The notes under the pieces are model-generated. The model did no database searches. It was given only the letters and a program-made list of their open reading frames with translations, and had not been told where the DNA came from. A program made the translations under genes and the position numbers. A stretch of DNA of 64,000 nt, from NCBI RefSeq assembly GCF_002879865.1, contig NZ_PNXY01000001.1, positions 124,001 to 188,000 on the forward strand, in the 5' to 3' direction. This DNA is from Paraburkholderia rhynchosiae (GTDB lineage: Bacteria > Pseudomonadota > Gammaproteobacteria > Burkholderiales > Burkholderiaceae). Positions 53,705-63,134 of this stretch are shown in pieces; positions within the stretch are counted from its first letter, which is position 1; each line of letters starts with the position of its first letter.

Positions 53705-54121
53705 CTAGCCGCCCTGCTTGTAGTTGTTCAAAGCATAGCCGCGATCGCGATAGAAGCGATAGCGTTCGCGGCCCGCAATGAGCTCGTCGGGTGCGTTACC
53801 GACCACTTCCAGCAATCTTTCGAAGCGCGCGAATTGCGCGGGCACGCTCGCACCCAGATTGAGCAGCACCTGATGATGCGGGACGTCGTCGAGATTCTCG
53901 GCCAGCACGATCGGCGTTTGCGCGGCGAGCGGCGTGCCCGCCATGCAGTGCGGTACGAAGTCGAGCGGCGAGAAAGTCCACAGCTGTTCGTCGAAAGCGC
54001 GCAGGCGCTCGGGCTCGGCGACCACGATGGTCGGCTGCCCCGCCTGGTACGCCTTGCGCACCAGGCGGCACGCGTACAGCAGCGAGTCGCCGACGTTCGA
54101 GTGAAAGTCGATTCGCGTCAT
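53705..54121 (-). CDS. holC: DNA polymerase III chi subunit
   Basis: 138 residues. HolC links the clamp loader to single-strand binding protein during replication. Seen are D-F-H-S-N-V at the start, A-C-R-L-V-R-K-A-Y-Q-A-G, L-D-E-Q-L-W-T-F-S-P-L-D-F-V-P-H and L-L-N-L-G with V-P-x-x-F-x-R-F-E-R-L-L-E-V-V. It sits 61 bp after pepA, a common pairing (pepA-holC). Confidence 0.93.
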   Translation of the reverse strand: MTRIDFHSNVGDSLLYACRLVRKAYQAGQPTIVVAEPERLRAFDEQLWTFSPLDFVPHCMAGTPLAAQTPIVLAENLDDVPHHQVLLNLGASVPAQFARFERLLEVVGNAPDELIAGRERYRFYRDRGYALNNYKQGG

Positions 54122-54182
54122 CGGCGGCTCCGCTTTGCGTCGAGTGAGACCGCTCGCACGCGTGCAACGTTACTGCGATGCG

Positions 54183-55709
54183 TCATTGCGCGGCGCGACC
54201 GTCCGCGGCCCGGTCGATCAGGAACTGCGCGAGCAGCGGCACGGGACGGCCCGTCGCGCCCTTCGCCGCACCGCTCTTCCATGCCGTGCCGGCGATGTCC
54301 AGGTGCGCCCACGGGTAGGAATCCGTGAAGCGCGACAGGAAACACGCCGCCGTGACGCTGCCGGCCGGTCGGCCGCCGATGTTCGCCACATCTGCAAAAT
54401 TCGACTTCAGCTGGTCCTGATACTCGTCGTCGAGCGGCAGGCGCCAGGCCGGGTCCGATGCTTCGCGCGATGCATCGAGCAGCTCACCCGCCAGCGCGTC
54501 GTCTTTCGAGAACAGGCCGCTGTTGTGATGACCCAGCGCGATGATGCAAGCGCCCGTGAGCGTGGCAATGTCGATCACCGCAGCCGGCTTGAAGCGCTCC
54601 GCATAGGTGAGCGCGTCGCACAGAATCAGGCGGCCTTCGGCGTCCGTGTTCAACACTTCGATCGTCAAACCCTTCATGCTGGTGACGATATCGCCCGGCT
54701 TGGTGGCCGTGCCCGACGGCATGTTCTCGACCGCCGGAATGATGCCGACCACGTTGATCTTCAGGCCCATTTCGGCGACGGCGCGCAACGTGCCTAGCAC
54801 CGAACCGGCGCCGCACATGTCGTACTTCATTTCGTCCATGCCTTCGCCTGGCTTAAGCGAAATGCCGCCCGTGTCGAACGTCACGCCCTTGCCGACCAGC
54901 ACAACGGGCGCGGCCTTCGCGGCGCCGCCCTGGTACTGCAGCACGATGAATTGCGCGGGTTCGACCGAGCCGGCCGTGACCGACAGGAACGAGCCCATCT
55001 TCAACGCTTCGCACTGTTTTTCGCCGAGCACCTCGACCTTCAGCTTCCAGTCTTTCGCGAGCTTCTTGGCGCTGTTCGCAAGATAGGTCGGCGTGCAGAC
55101 GTTGCTCGGCAAATTGCCGAGATCGCGCGTGAGATCCATGCCGTTGGCGAGCGCCGCGCCCTGCTTTGCGGCGAGCTTGGCGGCCTTCTCGTCGCCGGTA
55201 TTCACGCTGAACACGATGCGCTTTAACGCGCGCACCGAGTTATCCGGCTTGCTCTTCATTTGCGCGAACTTGTAGGTCAGTTCGCGCAGCGCGAGGATTG
55301 CGGCGCGCACGCCCCAGTCGGCCGAACGCTCGAGAATAGGTAGCTGGGCCAGCGTGAACGTGACCTGCACGATCCTGGTGGCGAGGAGCGCGCGCCATGC
55401 CGCGCGTACCGCTTCGCCATAGGCTTTCTGGCTGAAAGCGTCCTGTTTGCCGAGGCCGACGAGCAGCACGCGCGACGCGCCGATACCTGAGACTTCATGC
55501 AGAAACAGCGTGGCGCCGGCTTTGCCGTCCATGTCGCCGGCCTTGATGATGCGGGTCAGCAAGCCCTTGGTGGCCGCGTCGATCTCAAGTGCGGCGCCCG
55601 AGAGCGTTTGCGACTCGAACACGCCGATTACGATGCAATCCGATTTCCCCGTGAGGAAACCGTTTGACGAGCCTTTGGTCCAATCACAGGCTTTTATGCT
55701 AAAGTCCAT
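54183..55709 (-). CDS. pepA: Leucyl aminopeptidase (M17)
   Basis: 508 residues. A dizinc/dimanganese peptidase that trims N-terminal residues, also a DNA-binding architectural factor in some bacteria. The metal and catalytic motif is [16 protein letters not shown] and the family signature [11 protein letters not shown] 55709 gives M-D-F-S-I-K-A; the longer frame to 55844 reaches the divergent promoter and is rejected. It leads pepA-holC-DUF2486 and is divergent from lptF-lptG. Confidence 0.96.
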   Translation of the reverse strand: MDFSIKACDWTKGSSNGFLTGKSDCIVIGVFESQTLSGAALEIDAATKGLLTRIIKAGDMDGKAGATLFLHEVSGIGASRVLLVGLGKQDAFSQKAYGEAVRAAWRALLATRIVQVTFTLAQLPILERSADWGVRAAILALRELTYKFAQMKSKPDNSVRALKRIVFSVNTGDEKAAKLAAKQGAALANGMDLTRDLGNLPSNVCTPTYLANSAKKLAKDWKLKVEVLGEKQCEALKMGSFLSVTAGSVEPAQFIVLQYQGGAAKAAPVVLVGKGVTFDTGGISLKPGEGMDEMKYDMCGAGSVLGTLRAVAEMGLKINVVGIIPAVENMPSGTATKPGDIVTSMKGLTIEVLNTDAEGRLILCDALTYAERFKPAAVIDIATLTGACIIALGHHNSGLFSKDDALAGELLDASREASDPAWRLPLDDEYQDQLKSNFADVANIGGRPAGSVTAACFLSRFTDSYPWAHLDIAGTAWKSGAAKGATGRPVPLLAQFLIDRAADGRAAQ

Positions 55710-55846
55710 CGCGCTTGTCCTCGGATAAAATCTGGGCTTAGGATGAAAGCCGCAATTATCCGCTATTTTTCCCGCGGCGGCTGCACCGGAGGCGTGACGG
55801 AAAGCAATCCGCGCGTCGCTGAGAGCGCCCCCTCTCGTCATCAATA

Positions 55847-56944
55847 ATGATCTTCGAACGCTCCCTCCAGCGCGAACTCGCGTATACGGCTGGTGCCGTG
55901 TTCATGGTTCTCCTCACGCTCGTGCTGACCACGATGATGATCCGCATCGTCGGCTTCGCAGCTTCGGGCGAGATCGACCCGCGCGACGTGCTGGTCCTGA
56001 TCGGCCTGACCGTGATCGGCTACCTCGCAATCATGCTGGTCGCCACGCTGTTCGTGTCGATCCTGTTCGTGCTGACACGCTGGTACAAAGACTCCGAGAT
56101 GGTCGTGTGGCTGTCGTCGGGCGTCAGTCTCACGCAATTCATCAAGCCTATCGGTATGTTCGCCACGCCGATCGTCATCCTCATCATGTTCTTTGTGTTC
56201 GTCGGCTGGCCGTGGTCGAATCAGCAAAGCAAGCTGATCCGCGCGCGCTTCCAGCAGCGCGACGAAGTTTCGCTGCTCGCGCCGGGCCAGTTCCGCGAAT
56301 CGGCTGCGAGTCACCGCGTGTTCTTCATCGAGAAGATGTCACCCGATCAGGGCCACGTGGAGAACGTGTTCGTGACGAGCACGGAGAACGGCAAGGTCAA
56401 CGTGGTCGTGTCGAAGAACGGCCATACCGAAACGCATAAGAACGGCGACCGCTTCGTCGTGCTGGAAAACGGCCGCCGCTATGAAGGCGAGCCGGGGCAC
56501 CCCGATTTCCGCATCATGGAATTCGAGCGTTACGGCGTGCGAATCGAGAGCCAGCCGGTCGTCAATACGCCGACCACAACCGGTACGCCCACGCTTACGC
56601 TGCTGCGCAATCCGACCAGGGACAATCTCGCGGAATTCGCATGGCGCGCGGGGCTGCCGCTCATTGCGATCAACCTGATGCTGCTGGCCATTCCGCTCGC
56701 GCATCAAAACCCGCGGCGCAGCCGCACGATCAATCTCGTGATGGCCGTGCTCATCTATCTGACCTATTCGAATCTATTGAACGTGGTGCAGTCGTGGATC
56801 GAGCAAGGCAAGATGTCGTTCGGCGTTGGACTCGTGATTCTGCATGTGATCGTCGCGGCGATTGTGGCGTTCATCTTCTGGCTGCGCGTGCGCAACCGGC
56901 CGCTATTCACGCGGGCCATGTTTAGCCGTTCGCAGGGGGCCTGA
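55847..56944 (+). CDS. lptF: LPS export ABC transporter permease LptF
   Basis: 365 residues with six membrane helices and a large periplasmic beta-jellyroll domain in the middle. It forms the inner-membrane LptB2FG complex that extracts lipopolysaccharide. The start [11 protein letters not shown] and [11 protein letters not shown] near residue 80 are characteristic; the C-terminal half contains A-W-R-A-G-L-P-L and R-S-R-T-I-N-L. It is 3 bp upstream of lptG. Confidence 0.95.
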   Translation: MIFERSLQRELAYTAGAVFMVLLTLVLTTMMIRIVGFAASGEIDPRDVLVLIGLTVIGYLAIMLVATLFVSILFVLTRWYKDSEMVVWLSSGVSLTQFIKPIGMFATPIVILIMFFVFVGWPWSNQQSKLIRARFQQRDEVSLLAPGQFRESAASHRVFFIEKMSPDQGHVENVFVTSTENGKVNVVVSKNGHTETHKNGDRFVVLENGRRYEGEPGHPDFRIMEFERYGVRIESQPVVNTPTTTGTPTLTLLRNPTRDNLAEFAWRAGLPLIAINLMLLAIPLAHQNPRRSRTINLVMAVLIYLTYSNLLNVVQSWIEQGKMSFGVGLVILHVIVAAIVAFIFWLRVRNRPLFTRAMFSRSQGA

Positions 56945-56947
56945 ACG

Positions 56948-58096
56948 ATGCGCATTTATGAAAGGTACTTCGCGCGTCAGGTCTACCTCACGTTCGTCTT
57001 CATTCTGTTCGCGTTTTCGGGTCTGTTCTTTTTCTTCGACCTGATCAACGAACTGAATTCGGTCGGCCACGGCAACTACAAATTCCAGTACGCGGTGCTG
57101 CGCGTCGCGCTGCAAACGCCTTCGCGATTCTACGAAATCATTCCAGTCGCCGCGTTGATCAGCGCGATCTACGTGTTCGCGCAGATGGCGGCGAATTCCG
57201 AGTACACCATTTTCCGCGTATCCGGGCTCGCCACCAACCAGGCGCTGCGCTCGCTGCTGAAGATCGGCATTCCGCTCGTGTTTCTCACTTACCTGATTGG
57301 CGAAGTGGTCGGTCCGTACACCGATCAGTTGTCGGAACGTGTGCGGCTCGAGGCTCTGGGGTCGTCGGTATCGAGCAATTTCCAGTCCGGCGTGTGGGTG
57401 AAAGATACGCTCACCGCGCGCGCGGACGGCGAGCAGGTCACGCGCTTTGTCAACGTCGGCGAACTGAAGCCTGACGCGACAATCAGCAACGTGCGGATTT
57501 ACGAATTCGATTCAAAGTTCCGGCTCTCGAACGTGCGCATTGCGAAGACCGGCGTCTATCAGCCGCCGGGTCATTGGCAATTGACCGGCGTGACCGATAC
57601 GCAATTGATCGACGTGCCCCCTCCGCCAGGCACGCCAGCCGATGCGTTGAACCCGGTGTATCGTGCAAAACAGGTTGCGCTGCCTGAATATTCGTTGCGC
57701 TCGGAACTGACGCCGCAGATTCTGTCGGTGCTGCTCGTGTCGCCGGATCGGATGTCAATGTTCAATCTGTTCCGCTACATCCAGCATTTGACCGAAAATC
57801 ATCAGGACACGCAGCGCTACGAGATTGCGCTATGGCGCAAGGTGCTGTATCCGTTTGCGGTATTCGTGATGCTGGTGTTGTCGCTGCCCTTCGCGTATTT
57901 GCATACGCGAGCCGGCGTGGTCGGCGTGAAGGTGTTCGGCGGGATCATGCTCGGCATGAGTTTCCAGTTGTTCAACACACTGTTCTCGCATATCGGCACG
58001 CTGAACACGTGGCCCGCGCCGTTGACGGCGGCGACTCCGGGATTGGTGTATCTGGTCTTGGGACTGGTCGGGCTGAAGTGGGTCGATCGCCATTAG
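56948..58096 (+). CDS. lptG: LPS export ABC transporter permease LptG
   Basis: 382 residues. The partner of LptF with the same topology: M-R-I-Y-E-R-Y-F-A-R-Q-V at the N-terminus, E-Y-T-I-F-R-V-S-G in the second-helix region, a periplasmic jellyroll and C-terminal helices ending L-V-G-L-K-W-V-D-R-H. ATG 56948 is 3 bp past lptF. A possible reading continues into the cbiX gene 11 bp on. Confidence 0.95.
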   Translation: MRIYERYFARQVYLTFVFILFAFSGLFFFFDLINELNSVGHGNYKFQYAVLRVALQTPSRFYEIIPVAALISAIYVFAQMAANSEYTIFRVSGLATNQALRSLLKIGIPLVFLTYLIGEVVGPYTDQLSERVRLEALGSSVSSNFQSGVWVKDTLTARADGEQVTRFVNVGELKPDATISNVRIYEFDSKFRLSNVRIAKTGVYQPPGHWQLTGVTDTQLIDVPPPPGTPADALNPVYRAKQVALPEYSLRSELTPQILSVLLVSPDRMSMFNLFRYIQHLTENHQDTQRYEIALWRKVLYPFAVFVMLVLSLPFAYLHTRAGVVGVKVFGGIMLGMSFQLFNTLFSHIGTLNTWPAPLTAATPGLVYLVLGLVGLKWVDRH

Positions 58097-58107
58097 GAGC
58101 CTTTGTC

Positions 58108-58488
58108 ATGGCTACGCATGGGTTGGTGTTGTTCGGGCATGGCGCGAGGGATGTGCGCTGGCGCGAGCCGTTTGAGCGGCTTGCGCAGAAGCTGCGCACG
58201 GCGCGTGCTTCTGGCGGCGGCGATGGACTCGTCAGGTTGGCTTTTCTTGAGTTGATGGAGCCGGATTTGCTCTCGGCAGTGGGCGAGCTCGTTGCGGACG
58301 GCTGTGAGGTGGTCACCGTTGTGCCCGTGTTTTTTGGGCAAGGTGGGCATATCAGGAAGGATTTGCCGGAATTGATTCAGCGCTGTCGGGACGCGCAGCC
58401 TTCCGTTGAAATCAGATGCGCTGTGGCCGTTGGTGAAGATGATGCTGTGCTTGATGCTGTCGCAATGTATTGTCTGCGGCAGGTTTGA
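58108..58488 (+). CDS. cbiX: Short CbiX/SirB-type sirohydrochlorin chelatase
   Basis: 126 residues, one chelatase domain (like the archaeal CbiXS form) where many bacterial versions have two. It inserts Co or Fe into sirohydrochlorin. Metal-binding histidines are expected in L-F-G-H-G-A-R-D and V-F-F-G-Q-G-G-H-I-R-K-D-L-P; both are present. Start ATG 58108 is 11 bp after lptG, with an AGGAG motif (58095-58099); the longer frame to 57832 is in the wrong frame of lptG. Its convergent neighbour is the SUMT gene, suggesting a joint role in siroheme for CysI; the middle step (precorrin-2 dehydrogenase) is not visible here. Confidence 0.85.
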   Translation: MATHGLVLFGHGARDVRWREPFERLAQKLRTARASGGGDGLVRLAFLELMEPDLLSAVGELVADGCEVVTVVPVFFGQGGHIRKDLPELIQRCRDAQPSVEIRCAVAVGEDDAVLDAVAMYCLRQV

Positions 58489-58562
58489 TGCGGTGGCTTC
58501 CACCGTCGATTGGCGACGCGTTTCAACCAGGCTGAACGCCGCACCGCCACGCCGTCAAGGAC

Positions 58563-59318
58563 CTAAGCCGCCACCAACATTCCACCCGCCGACCGAACCA
58601 CGCTGATCTGCCGCGCCGCAAACGCCTCGCCAATCATCAACAAACTTGGCTGCGAAGCATCCACCCATCTTTGCGCTTCGCCAGCAGCGAGTTCTTCGAG
58701 CGTCAGCGTCAACATCCGCTCACGCTCGGTACTGCAAGCCTCGACAATCGCGACAGGCGTGGAAACAGGCTTCCCGGCATCGATCAACTGCTGCGCAATC
58801 TCAACGCCGCTATCACGCCCCATGTAAAACACGAGCGAATCGGCATTCACCTGCTCGCGAATTTCATCGGACCCCGGCGCGCGGCTGAACGTCGCCAGTG
58901 CGACACTGCGCGACACGCCGCGCAGCGTCAACGAGCGCTTTAGCGAAGCCGCACTAGCCAACGCGGCCGTAATCCCAGGCACCACCTCATACTCGATGCC
59001 GGCCGCCTCGAGAGCGCGCATCTCTTCATCGGCTCGGCCGAACAGCATCGGATCGCCGCCCTTCAGCCGCACCACCACTTCGTGCTCCAAAGCGGCATCC
59101 ACGATCTGCTTGTTGATGAACTGCTGCGCCGTCGACAGTTGTCCGCAACGCTTGCCCACGGCAATGCGCCGCGCGTGGGACGGCGCGTAGTCCAGCATTG
59201 CGGGCTCGACCAGCGCGTCGTGCAAGACCACGTCGGCGGTGGCGAGAAGCCGCGCGCCGCGTACCGTAATCAGGTCCGCAGCGCCCGGTCCCGCACCGAT
59301 CAGATAAACCTTACCCAT
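58563..59318 (-). CDS. cobA: Uroporphyrinogen-III C-methyltransferase
   Basis: 251 residues, a stand-alone SUMT that makes precorrin-2 from uroporphyrinogen III and SAM. Seen are V-Y-L-I-G-A-G-P-G-A-A-D-L-I-T near the start, V-V-R-L-K-G-G-D-P-M-L-F-G-R-A-D-E-E, and V-P-G-I-T-A-A-L-A-S-A-A. It lacks the extra CysG dehydrogenase/ferrochelatase domain. It is 52 bp after cysN on the same strand, so it probably supplies siroheme for sulfite reductase, although its product also feeds cobalamin. Confidence 0.95.
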   Translation of the reverse strand: MGKVYLIGAGPGAADLITVRGARLLATADVVLHDALVEPAMLDYAPSHARRIAVGKRCGQLSTAQQFINKQIVDAALEHEVVVRLKGGDPMLFGRADEEMRALEAAGIEYEVVPGITAALASAASLKRSLTLRGVSRSVALATFSRAPGSDEIREQVNADSLVFYMGRDSGVEIAQQLIDAGKPVSTPVAIVEACSTERERMLTLTLEELAAGEAQRWVDASQPSLLMIGEAFAARQISVVRSAGGMLVAA

Positions 59319-59370
59319 TTGCCTAAGCCTGTTCGTCAGAGCGCTCGCGGTGCGCGGCAGCGCTAACCGC

Positions 59371-60687
59371 TTACGCCGAAAACGCCCGGATCATCCCGGC
59401 GGCGACGGTGTGATGCGTCGCTTCGTCGATCAGCACGAATGCGCCCGTGCCGGGATGCGAGTCGTACACGTCGCACACCAGCGGCTTTTGCAACGTCAGC
59501 GCCACGCGGCCGATGTCGTTCATCGCCAATTCCTTGCGATCGGTCGACTGCGACAGCGTATGCACGTCGAGCACTTCCTTGATCGAACCGATGCGCGCGA
59601 ACACCGTGTTGGTGGTCTGCTTCAACAGATACTTGCGCTGCGTGGAGAGCGGCGTGTCGTCGAACCAGCACAGATCAGCTTCGAGTTTCTTCGCCGGTTC
59701 CGGCGCGGCTTCCCGCAGCACGAACGTATCGCCGCGCGACACGTCGACGTCTTCTGCGAGACGGATCGTCACCGTTTGGCCCGCAAACGCGCGATCCACG
59801 GCAGCCGTGCCGCCCACCACCGGCGCGATGATCTCGGCAACCGTCGCTTCACGATTGGCCGGCAGCACGACGACCGTGTCGCCGACCTTCACTTCACCCG
59901 CTTCGACGCGGCCCATGTAGCCGCGGAAATCGTCGGCCTGACTGCCGTCCTGGCGCGCCACCCATTGCACCGGAAAACGCAGCGCCTGGCCCGTCGCCAC
60001 TTCGACCGGCAACGCTTCGAGCAGATCGAGCAGCGGTTCGCCCGCATACCACGGCATGCTCTCGCTGGCGGTCACAATGTTGTCGCCCTTGAGCGCCGAC
60101 ACCGGCACGAAACGCACATCGCTCAAACCGAGCTGGCGCGCGAGTTCGACATACGCGTCACGAATCTCGTTGAAGCGCGCCTCGCTGTACTCGACCAGAT
60201 CCATCTTGTTGATGGCGACGATCACGTGCTGCAAGCCGAGCAGCTTGACGATGGCGCTATGACGCTTGGTTTGCGGCAGCAGTTGCGCGACGCCGTCGAT
60301 GAACGTCACGCGCGTTGCGTCGACGAGAATAATCGCTGCATGCGCGGTCGACGCGCCCGTCACCATGTTGCGCGTGTACTGCTCGTGGCCAGGCGTATCG
60401 GCGATGATGAACTTGCGCTTTGCGGTCGCGAAGTAACGGTACGCCACGTCGATTGTGATGCCCTGCTCGCGTTCGGCTTCGAGGCCGTCCGTCAAGAGCG
60501 ACAGATCGATTTCGTCGCCAACGGTACGCTTGTTCTTCGCGCGCGACAGCGCAGAAAGCTGATCGCTCAACACGGCCTTGCTGTCGTACAGCAGGCGGCC
60601 GATCAACGTGCTTTTGCCGTCGTCCACACTACCCGCGGTAATGAAACGCAGCACGCCGAGGTCTTCTGGTTGATGAATGCCACTCAT
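59371..60687 (-). CDS. cysN: Sulfate adenylyltransferase subunit 1 (GTPase)
   Basis: 438 residues. With CysD it makes adenosine 5'-phosphosulfate (APS), driven by GTP hydrolysis. The G1 motif A-G-S-V-D-D-G-K-S-T is at residues 18-27, with D-T-P-G-H-E and N-K-M-D for G3/G4. It is not fused to a CysC kinase domain. It follows cysD by 24 bp. Confidence 0.97.
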   Translation of the reverse strand: MSGIHQPEDLGVLRFITAGSVDDGKSTLIGRLLYDSKAVLSDQLSALSRAKNKRTVGDEIDLSLLTDGLEAEREQGITIDVAYRYFATAKRKFIIADTPGHEQYTRNMVTGASTAHAAIILVDATRVTFIDGVAQLLPQTKRHSAIVKLLGLQHVIVAINKMDLVEYSEARFNEIRDAYVELARQLGLSDVRFVPVSALKGDNIVTASESMPWYAGEPLLDLLEALPVEVATGQALRFPVQWVARQDGSQADDFRGYMGRVEAGEVKVGDTVVVLPANREATVAEIIAPVVGGTAAVDRAFAGQTVTIRLAEDVDVSRGDTFVLREAAPEPAKKLEADLCWFDDTPLSTQRKYLLKQTTNTVFARIGSIKEVLDVHTLSQSTDRKELAMNDIGRVALTLQKPLVCDVYDSHPGTGAFVLIDEATHHTVAAGMIRAFSA

Positions 60688-60711
60688 GATTGTCTTGCCC
60701 TCGTCGTGTGC

Positions 60712-61674
60712 TTAGAAATAACCCTGCTTCTTACGCTGTTCCATCGCGGCTTCGGAGACCTGATCGTCCATCCGCGTCGCACCGCGTTCCGTGATTTCGG
60801 TCACGGCTGTTTCGGCAATGATCTTCTCGAGATCGTCCGCGTCGCTCTCAACCGGGCACGTGCAGCTGATGTCGCCAACAGTGCGGAAACGCACCTGCGC
60901 CGTTTCGCTGACTTCACCTTCGCGCATCGGCGTGAGCGGCGTGACCGGCACGAGCAGGCCATTGCGTCGAACGATCTCGCGTTGATGCGCGTAATAGATC
61001 GACGGCAGTTCGAGCTTTTCGCGAGCGATGTATTGCCACACGTCCAGTTCGGTCCAGTTCGAGATCGGGAACACGCGCAGATGCTCACCGTTATGCAGAC
61101 GCGCGTTGTAGAGGCTCCACAGTTCCGGGCGTTGCGCTTTCGGATCCCACTGGCCGAATTCATCGCGGAACGAGAAGATGCGCTCTTTCGCACGGGCCTT
61201 TTCTTCGTCGCGGCGGGCGCCGCCGATCAGCGCCGTATAGCCGTGTTGTTCGATGGTTTCGAGCAGCGTCACGGCTTGAGCGGCGTTGCGCGAATCCGTT
61301 TCGCGGCGCAGACGCACCGTGCCGCGCTTGATCGAATCTTCAACGTGACCGACCACCAGTTCCGCGCCAATCTCTTTCGCGCGACGGTCGCGGAAGTCGA
61401 TCACTTCGCCGTAGTTGTGACCCGTGTCGATATGCACGAGCGGAAACGGCAGCACGGTCTTGCGATTTGCGCCAATGCCGAAGGCCTTCAGCGCAAGCGC
61501 GAGCACGACGACCGAATCCTTGCCGCCCGAAAACAGCAGCGCCGGCTTGCTGCATTCGGCAACCAGTTCGCGCAGGATGTGAATCGACTCGGCTTCGAGC
61601 CAATCGAGGTGATCCATCCGGTTCACCGTGTTGGCAAGCGGAGCGTTGATAGTGGAATCGAGCGTGGTGCTCAT
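60712..61674 (-). CDS. cysD: Sulfate adenylyltransferase subunit 2
   Basis: 320 residues. The ATP-pyrophosphatase-type catalytic subunit: P-loop L-L-F-S-G-G-K-D-S-V-V-V-L, H-I-D-T-G-H-N-Y-G-E-V-I-D-F-R-D, and R-D-E-E-K-A-R-A-K-E-R-I-F-S-F-R-D. ATG 61674 gives M-S-T-T-L-D-S; the frame to 61893 runs through the gap with cysH and is not supported. It is 125 bp after cysH. Confidence 0.97.
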   Translation of the reverse strand: MSTTLDSTINAPLANTVNRMDHLDWLEAESIHILRELVAECSKPALLFSGGKDSVVVLALALKAFGIGANRKTVLPFPLVHIDTGHNYGEVIDFRDRRAKEIGAELVVGHVEDSIKRGTVRLRRETDSRNAAQAVTLLETIEQHGYTALIGGARRDEEKARAKERIFSFRDEFGQWDPKAQRPELWSLYNARLHNGEHLRVFPISNWTELDVWQYIAREKLELPSIYYAHQREIVRRNGLLVPVTPLTPMREGEVSETAQVRFRTVGDISCTCPVESDADDLEKIIAETAVTEITERGATRMDDQVSEAAMEQRKKQGYF

Positions 61675-61799
61675 GTTTGGGTCCTTCGTTGATTCGCTTG
61701 TCGAGCGGCTGCTCGTGAAAGCGCAAATATTCAAATCGGTATGTGCGGCGGCGCGACGAAAAGCCAAGTGCTCGACGCCACAAAAATCAAGCCGGTACG

Positions 61800-62561
61800 T
61801 CAGGCCGGAGCGTTCTCGCTGCGGTCGACTGCAATAGGCGTAATGGTCGTGATATGGAGTCCGCATTCCTTCGTATCGCGCGACTCCCACCACCAGCGGC
61901 CCGCGCGGCTATCTTCGCCGGGGCGCACGGCACGCGTGCAAGGCTCGCAGCCAATGCTCGGATAACCGCGCGCATGCAGCGGATTGACGGGCACGTCGAA
62001 CGCTTTCAAGTAATCCCATACGTCGGCTTCAGTCCAGTCCGTGAGCGGATTGAACTTCGCGATGTTGCGCGCGGCGTCGTGCTCTTCCTCGTGCAATTCG
62101 GCACGCGTCACCGACTGCTCGCGGCGCTGGCCCGTGATCCATGCGCTCACGTCCGACAGTGCGCGGTTCAACGGCTCGACCTTGCGGATTTCGCAGCAGC
62201 GCTTGCGCAGATCGACGCTTTCATAAAACGCGTTCAGACCATGCGATGCGACGTATTCGTCGATTGCGGCAGCCTGCGGATGGAACTGCTCGATGTCGTA
62301 GCCATAGCGCTCTTTCACACGATCGATCATGCCGAGCGTCTCGGCATGCAAGCGGCCGGTATTCAACGAGAAGATGCCGATCTTCACGCCGCGCGACAAA
62401 ATGGCGTGCGTGAGCAACATGTCTTCGGCGGCGAGGCTGCTTGCCAGTTTCACGTTGGCGTGACGTGCGGCGATCGAATCGAGCAGCGCGTCAAGGCGCT
62501 CGACTTTCGCGGCGAGTTCCGGCGCGAGCGATTGCAATTGCGACGGGACGGCGGCGCTCAT
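61800..62561 (-). CDS. cysH: Assimilatory APS reductase
   Basis: 253 residues. Besides the CysH core (S-L-A-A-E-D-M, F-S-L-N-T-G-R-L, P-L-T-D-W-T-E-A-D-V-W), it carries the paired cysteines C-C-E-I-R-K and C-E-P-C, which ligate a [4Fe-4S] cluster in APS reductases and are absent from PAPS reductases, and the catalytic Cys in K-E-C-G-L-H. Reduction of APS to sulfite is therefore preferred, consistent with no cysC in the window. It overlaps the DUF934 gene by 4 bp. Confidence 0.95.
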   Translation of the reverse strand: MSAAVPSQLQSLAPELAAKVERLDALLDSIAARHANVKLASSLAAEDMLLTHAILSRGVKIGIFSLNTGRLHAETLGMIDRVKERYGYDIEQFHPQAAAIDEYVASHGLNAFYESVDLRKRCCEIRKVEPLNRALSDVSAWITGQRREQSVTRAELHEEEHDAARNIAKFNPLTDWTEADVWDYLKAFDVPVNPLHARGYPSIGCEPCTRAVRPGEDSRAGRWWWESRDTKECGLHITTITPIAVDRSENAPA

Positions 62562-63112
62562 GCCGGGACCTTTTGCGAAGCAGAGGCGGAAGCCGAAGCA
62601 GCACGGCGGCGGAACAGCGGGGCCGGTTCGTCGAACGCGCCCTGGTACTGCACGGTAAAGTCGTCGAACGCTTTCAGTGCGTCGCTGATGTCCTTGTCCG
62701 CGCGCACCGCGAAAGCGTCGAAGCCGCAGCGGAACATCAAACGCACCTGATCGCGCAGCACGTCACCGATGGCGCGCAGTTCGCCCTTGTAGCCATAGCG
62801 TTCGCGCAACAGGCGGCCGATGCTATAGCCGCGGCCGTCGCGAAACACCGGGAAGTCCACAGCGATCACCGCAATCTTGTCGAAGTCGCCGGCAATGTCC
62901 GCCGGTTCGCTGTCCGGCGCGAGCCACACGCCGAGTTCGGCGGCAGTTCGCGACGCGCTCAACGCATCGCGTTCAGCTTGCCAGAATGCGAGCGGCACAA
63001 GCACTTTGCCGGCCGGCAGTTCATTCACCGCGGGCAGGGAACCGTCTTCCGCCGGGCGCACCACCGTCCAGTCATCGTTGACGATCGCGCGGTTCTTGAT
63101 GATAGAAGCCAT
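62558..63112 (-). CDS. DUF934 protein of the sulfite reductase cluster
   Basis: 184 residues. It reads M-A-S-I-I-K-N-R-A-I-V-N-D-D-W at ATG 63112, L-P-A-G-K-V-L-V-P-L-A-F-W in the first part and F-R-D-G-R-G-Y-S-I-G-R-L-L-R-E-R-Y-G-Y-K-G-E-L-R-A in the second, the DUF934 hallmark. No cofactor or membrane motif is visible. It sits between cysI and cysH in this and related clusters and is presumed to help sulfite reduction, but the biochemical role is unproven. Confidence 0.88.
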   Translation of the reverse strand: MASIIKNRAIVNDDWTVVRPAEDGSLPAVNELPAGKVLVPLAFWQAERDALSASRTAAELGVWLAPDSEPADIAGDFDKIAVIAVDFPVFRDGRGYSIGRLLRERYGYKGELRAIGDVLRDQVRLMFRCGFDAFAVRADKDISDALKAFDDFTVQYQGAFDEPAPLFRRRAASASASASQKVPA

Positions 63113-63134
63113 CTGTTCTGTATCCTTTGCGCGG

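Noticed and set aside
59350..61692. Plus-strand open frame of 780 codons opposite cysN and cysD
   Set aside because: It spans two genuine minus-strand genes and their junction; composition is typical of high-GC antisense frames.
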